A stretch of DNA of 64,000 nt from Arion vulgaris (taxonomy: Eukaryota; Mollusca; Gastropoda; Stylommatophora; Arionidae). Below the pieces are notes generated by a model that worked only from the letters and a program-made list of their open reading frames with translations, ran no database searches and had not been told where the DNA came from. Each line of letters starts with the position of its first letter. The first letter of the stretch is position 1. Of this stretch, positions 61,040 through 64,000 are shown piece by piece. The stretch covers positions 80,237,772 through 80,301,771 of the forward strand of contig CM036755.1 of the NCBI GenBank assembly GCA_020796225.1, given 5' to 3'. The position numbers and the translations under genes are program-made.

Positions 61040-61650
61040 TACTTTACCTGTAACAAATATTGCGAAAATCTATTTCAACCATCGATAATGCTAGAGCTCT
61101 CCCATTCGGTAAAACGTAAAAAAATATTGTTCCGGTGGCTAGTGTAGTGTGTTAAAACTGTTGTAATCTTAGATTGTAATCTCTAAGATTGATCGTTGTT
61201 GTGAAGTCGTCTTAGGCTAAGGCCTAAAGTAAATCATGTATGTATATATATGTGTGTTATCCTTTGATTTATTTAGTAGTAATATTTATCAAATTTATGC
61301 TTATAAAACAATACAATCAATTTATAATCGGAGGAAGAGATATAAATGAACTAACTTACTAAGTTACTAAACTAAGAAGAGAATCTCAATCGAGTCAATC
61401 TGACGATCCGACAAAAGTCGCACTTTTTCACTCCACAATCACTTAAGTTATTTATTAAGTGTTAATTTTTCAACTTATTTCAAGTTACCCTAACTCTCAA
61501 CACTTTAACTTATACTAAATTAAGTATCCTACACCATTCAGTGTTAATACTTAATACCTATCAGTATCAGTGTCGCAAAAAAGGATTTGAGAAATTAATA
61601 ATAGAAACATTCCAATTCATTAATTTACTTACAGTTAGTGAGTTACTCAG
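61040..61650. other. Repeat-poor AT-rich stretch upstream of POLR2K
   Basis: No repeat recognised. It could include the POLR2K promoter and a non-coding first exon, but I cannot place a start. Confidence 0.3.
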
Positions 61651-61664
61651 TATTAATTATTGTA

Positions 61665-61910
61665 CCGCCCAGTGGTTACCGGGGCCCAAATTTAGGGTGT
61701 AAAGAATAGAAACACTGTTACCTGCCATGCATGTCGTAGAGGCGACTAAGGAGGTTTGGCTGAAATCGGATGCATGTGTCCTAAGCGTGTAGAAGTCTGC
61801 GTTTAGGGGCCTACCAACCCAATGTGCAACGTATACACGTTCTTGGCAAAGATCAAACAAATCACAAATAGTGATTAAAATTGGTCGAAAGAACGAACGC
61901 AAAGAAGAAG
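61665..61910 (+). mobile_element. SINE type A, full length (246 bp), 10-bp target duplication
   Basis: Duplication aattattgta at 61655-61664 and 61911-61920. A good reference copy of the type: cgcccagtggttaccggg head, gaacgcaaagaagaag tail. Confidence 0.95.
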
Positions 61911-61944
61911 AATTATTGTATTATTAATTATTTTGTATGTCAAA

Positions 61945-62040
61945 ATTTCTTCTCCGAAGCGCTCCATATCGACCACTTGTCAACCACTCTGTGTGGTTTG
62001 TATGTGATCTGAGCCTAAGAGTGATTGTACGTTATGCCAG
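61945..62040 (-). mobile_element. SINE type B tail fragment
   Basis: cttctccgaagcgctccata..gaccacttgtcaaccactc..gtatgtgatctgagcctaag. It joins repeat X abruptly. Confidence 0.75.
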
Positions 62041-62320
62041 TCTTTTGAAAATGAAGATATTTTTGTAGGAATTTTATTTTTTATCTTTCGAATGAATTTT
62101 TGACCGGGTAGCAGCTTTCCAGCCTGCTCTTCTTGATTTTGAACTGCCATGGGTTCTTTTACATGCTCAAATTGAACACAGGACCTACATTTTATCGTCG
62201 TCTCTGATAGGACTAGGAACTCGATCTCACCTACACTGAGATCAGGGATCTCTGGAAAAATAGAGATGGCTCCAAGAGGTAGCGAACCTGGTACCTTTGG
62301 CACGAGTGACTAACACCTAA
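62041..62320. repeat. Repeat X
   Basis: gtaggaattttattttttat, aactgccatgggttctttta, gaacacaggacctac and gataggactaggaactcgat, as in 6460-6640. Confidence 0.6.
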
Positions 62321-62330
62321 CCTCGAAAAC

Positions 62331-62511
62331 CTGACATTACAGTACAACACCTACCGATTTATACTGTAGCATGCTATCGTATCTAATTGGTCATATTGGA
62401 GGCAGTCATAGCTGTCTCTTGCTACTCCACTAGTTGAAATAATATATTCCTAACAAATATCTCATCCCGAAAATGTTATCTTTCATTGTGTTGTCTTTTT
62501 TCCTCAGTAAA
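62331..62511 (+). promoter_or_regulatory. POLR2K: Putative POLR2K upstream region and 5' UTR splice acceptor
   Basis: This repeat-poor stretch before the POLR2K ATG has an inverted CCAAT box (attgg, 62386-62390). A pyrimidine-rich acceptor-like tttttcctcag ends at 62507, only four bases before the ATG. The acceptor suggests an upstream non-coding exon. The promoter itself could therefore lie further upstream, perhaps in the unannotated 61040-61650 stretch. Confidence 0.4.
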
Positions 62512-62596
62512 ATGTCCACCACTCCAAATGTAGATACAACTAAGGAGAGTCAACCAAATCCACCAAAGCAACAGACTATGATATATATCTGTGGAG
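62512..62596 (+). CDS. POLR2K: POLR2K exon 1 (residues 1-28)
   Basis: ATG at 62512, donor gtatgtttct at 62597. It ends [12 protein letters not shown] and leaves one base, completing Glu with exon 2. The first cysteine pair of the zinc ribbon is split between the two exons. Confidence 0.95.
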
Positions 62597-64000
62597 GTAT
62601 GTTTCTATCATAACATTTAAAAATAGTTTTAATACCTAGCCTTCAAGAACATGTGCTCACTGCCTGCTTGCTTTTCAACGAAGAAGAGAAAGGATATTCT
62701 CTATCTCAGTTGTACACACCCATAGGTTTGGTAAGACTGGAAAACCACAAGAGAAACTCCAGTAGATACATCAATCAACACAGGACGGGATGTGATAGTA
62801 TAAACACATTGAAATACATGTTTGGGAGGAGATCAGAGCAATCATGGACATGTCCGATGTAGATGATCCTCCAATGAACAATGCTTGCTTATCCCTCTCT
62901 GACTTGTTGGGTCACTGGAAACTACTAGATTTGTTGAGGCAGAGATCGGAACACCTATGAACATGTCTGGTGTGCTGTGATGATAGTCCTCATATAACTG
63001 ATAACATTGAACTGGCATGTTGGGTCACTGGACACTGCTAGATTTGTTGAGACGGAGATCGTAGCACCTACGAACATGTCTGGTGTGCTGTGATGATAGT
63101 CCTCTGATAACTGCCATGTTAATTGATTTTTTTTTTTACAGAATGCCACGCAGAAAATGAGATAAAAGCCAGGGATCCAATACGATGCAGAGAATGTGGT
63201 TACAGAATCATGTATAAAAAAAGAACAAGAAGATGTATCCTTTCTCTGTTGTGTTCTGTTCTGTTCTTTTGATTAGAGCTAGTTATTGAACTGATGTTAT
63301 TGCCTGTGTGTTGCCAGGGCTCTCAAGGGAGCAAAGAATAGTACCACTGCGACCTACAAGGTAAGAGGCGACTGAGGTAGAGGCCTGGGAAGCTACCCTA
63401 GTAAATAAAAAGCATCACAAAAATCGGATGTGATGGCCTACTTGTAAGTGCATTACTGGCACAACATACAATCGTGTTTAGGCTCAGATCACATACGTAT
63501 CACAAAGAGTGGTTTAACAAGTGATTGATATGGAGCGCTCGAAGAACTGTTGTTATAGCACTCCAGGTTGACCCATAGGTGCTTCGTCTCCACCAACATA
63601 TATTGGCGGGTATTCATACCTATGGTTCTCTTGACTGCTGGTTAAATATCTCAGTCTGTCTCTAAAAAAGTTAATTGCATATCCTTTACAGGACTTTGCG
63701 AATCAACCCCAGCTTTTTAACGCTGTTTGTGATTTTCTAGGCATTATTACGTTCAATAGTTTGCCATTGCTTTCTGAACTGGTGGTGCCATCGTCCTTTT
63801 TGTAAAAATCCATGTGAAACAATTTGCAACCAAACCGCAGCGTGATTCTCTCTCTTGCGATCATCGCCCAGACCGATTTACCAGATCTTCCCATAAATTC
63901 TATTCATGTTGAAATCAGATTCATGCAGCCTTAGCATTAGTGTATTTTACATCACATCTTCAGCACCATTTGGAGCTCTGGTGCTTATTCTTCGGAGATG
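62512..64000 (+). CDS. POLR2K: POLR2K (RPABC4/Rpb12), RNA polymerase I/II/III zinc-ribbon subunit, 3' end outside the window
   Basis: POLR2K is the smallest common subunit of the three nuclear RNA polymerases. Two exons give 59 residues: [59 protein letters not shown]. This matches the vertebrate protein except for an N terminus 8 residues longer. The zinc-ribbon cysteines are C27, C30, C44 and C47. The usual LVVFDAR tail is not encoded before 64000, so a third exon must lie beyond the window. Intron 1 holds LINE fragments; intron 2 holds a type B SINE and others. The intron 2 donor is U12-type. Confidence 0.96.
62735..63120 (+). mobile_element. LINE family 2 termini in tandem
   Basis: Three successive WxCPEC ends: 62740-62860, then two units about 113 bp apart, each with tgttgggtcactgg and ggtgtgctgtgatgatagtc. 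They fill most of POLR2K intron 1. Confidence 0.75.
63142..63234 (+). CDS. POLR2K: POLR2K exon 2 (residues 29-59)
   Basis: Acceptor ttttttttacag. It encodes [20 protein letters not shown] then [11 protein letters not shown] and leaves one base t, consistent with a following Leu codon. The donor is gtatccttt. Confidence 0.95.
63235..63243 (+). other. POLR2K: U12-type (minor spliceosome) 5' splice site in POLR2K intron 2
   Basis: Intron 2 starts gtatccttt, identical over nine bases to the U12-dependent donor consensus (A/G)TATCCTTT. It differs from the major GTAAGT pattern used by nearly all other introns here. The matching branch site and acceptor lie outside the window. Confidence 0.75.
63304..63544 (+). 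mobile_element. SINE type B, full length (241 bp), 15-bp target duplication
   Basis: Flanks aactgatgttattgc (63289-63303) and aactgttgttatagc (63545-63559). Inserted into a LINE family 2 terminus in POLR2K intron 2. Confidence 0.9.
63545..63660 (-). mobile_element. LINE family 2 terminus fragment
   Basis: tagcactccaggttgacccatagg..attcatacctatggttctct. Its other part lies left of the SINE at about 63280-63303. Confidence 0.65.
63735..63790 (-). mobile_element. SINE type F fragment
   Basis: ttctaggcattattacgttc and aatagtttgccattgctttc match the type F body in reverse. Confidence 0.65.
63845..64000 (-). mobile_element. SINE type C, cut by the window end
   Basis: tctctctcttgcgatcatcg..aaattctattcatgttg..ggagctctggtgcttattct. 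The head lies beyond 64000. Confidence 0.88.

Noticed and set aside
63661..63700. Third POLR2K exon after the acceptor-like tcctttacag at about 63691
   Set aside because: It would give an immediate stop after the split codon, lacks LVVFDAR, and the sequence is part of a type F SINE relic.

Overview
This is animal nuclear DNA with three recognisable host genes scattered through a dense mass of retroposons. The genes are split into short exons with GT-AG introns and encode conserved eukaryotic proteins. The repeats are tRNA-like SINEs, non-LTR retrotransposons with RNase H, and piggyBac, mariner-type and hAT relics. I infer a lophotrochozoan, most likely a mollusc and perhaps a gastropod, from the LINE types and from the SINE core motif gtcgtaagaggcgact. 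The sequence does not prove the species.

Layout. (1) 1-5247: repeats only, including a 374-bp SINE, a small piggyBac-type MITE and a decayed 1.46-kb piggyBac element with TTAA duplications. (2) 5248-44565, minus strand: the whole coding region of MCM3, a subunit of the MCM2-7 replicative helicase, in 21 exons. It totals about 2.46 kb of coding sequence in 39 kb and predicts 819 residues. One base appears to be missing in exon 15, near 17096-17099. (3) 44566-44835: a 270-bp divergent promoter holding an E2F-type site and a CACGTG E-box. (4) 44836-57310, plus strand: the whole coding region of TSEN34, a catalytic subunit of the tRNA-splicing endonuclease, in 6 exons and 447 residues, with an unusual acidic N-terminal extension of about 130 residues. 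(5) 57311-62511: repeats. (6) 62512 to the window end, plus strand: POLR2K, the small zinc-ribbon subunit shared by RNA polymerases I, II and III. Two exons are present and the last lies beyond the window. The intron after exon 2 starts with a perfect U12-type (minor spliceosome) donor.

Repeats. The most striking content is a superfamily of short retroposons built from exchangeable modules: at least two 5' heads, a shared core, and several bodies and tails. I call them types A (about 247 bp), B (about 230-255 bp), C (about 312-343 bp), D (about 510 bp) and E (about 1.28 kb). Many copies are flanked by direct duplications of 8-15 bp that fix their ends. Type C ends like the 3' terminus of an RNase H LINE in the same window. 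The second half of type D is the degenerate 3' end of a LINE ORF2. Nested insertions give a relative order: LINE copies are oldest, SINEs inserted into them, and a MITE and a LINE later inserted into SINEs.

How the genes relate. MCM3 and TSEN34 are head-to-head and probably share one promoter, which would couple a replication gene to a tRNA-processing gene. POLR2K is a separate housekeeping unit. No rRNA gene, intact tRNA gene, CRISPR array or prokaryotic signal was seen. Exon boundaries come from reading splice sites and from family knowledge recalled from memory; no database search was run.
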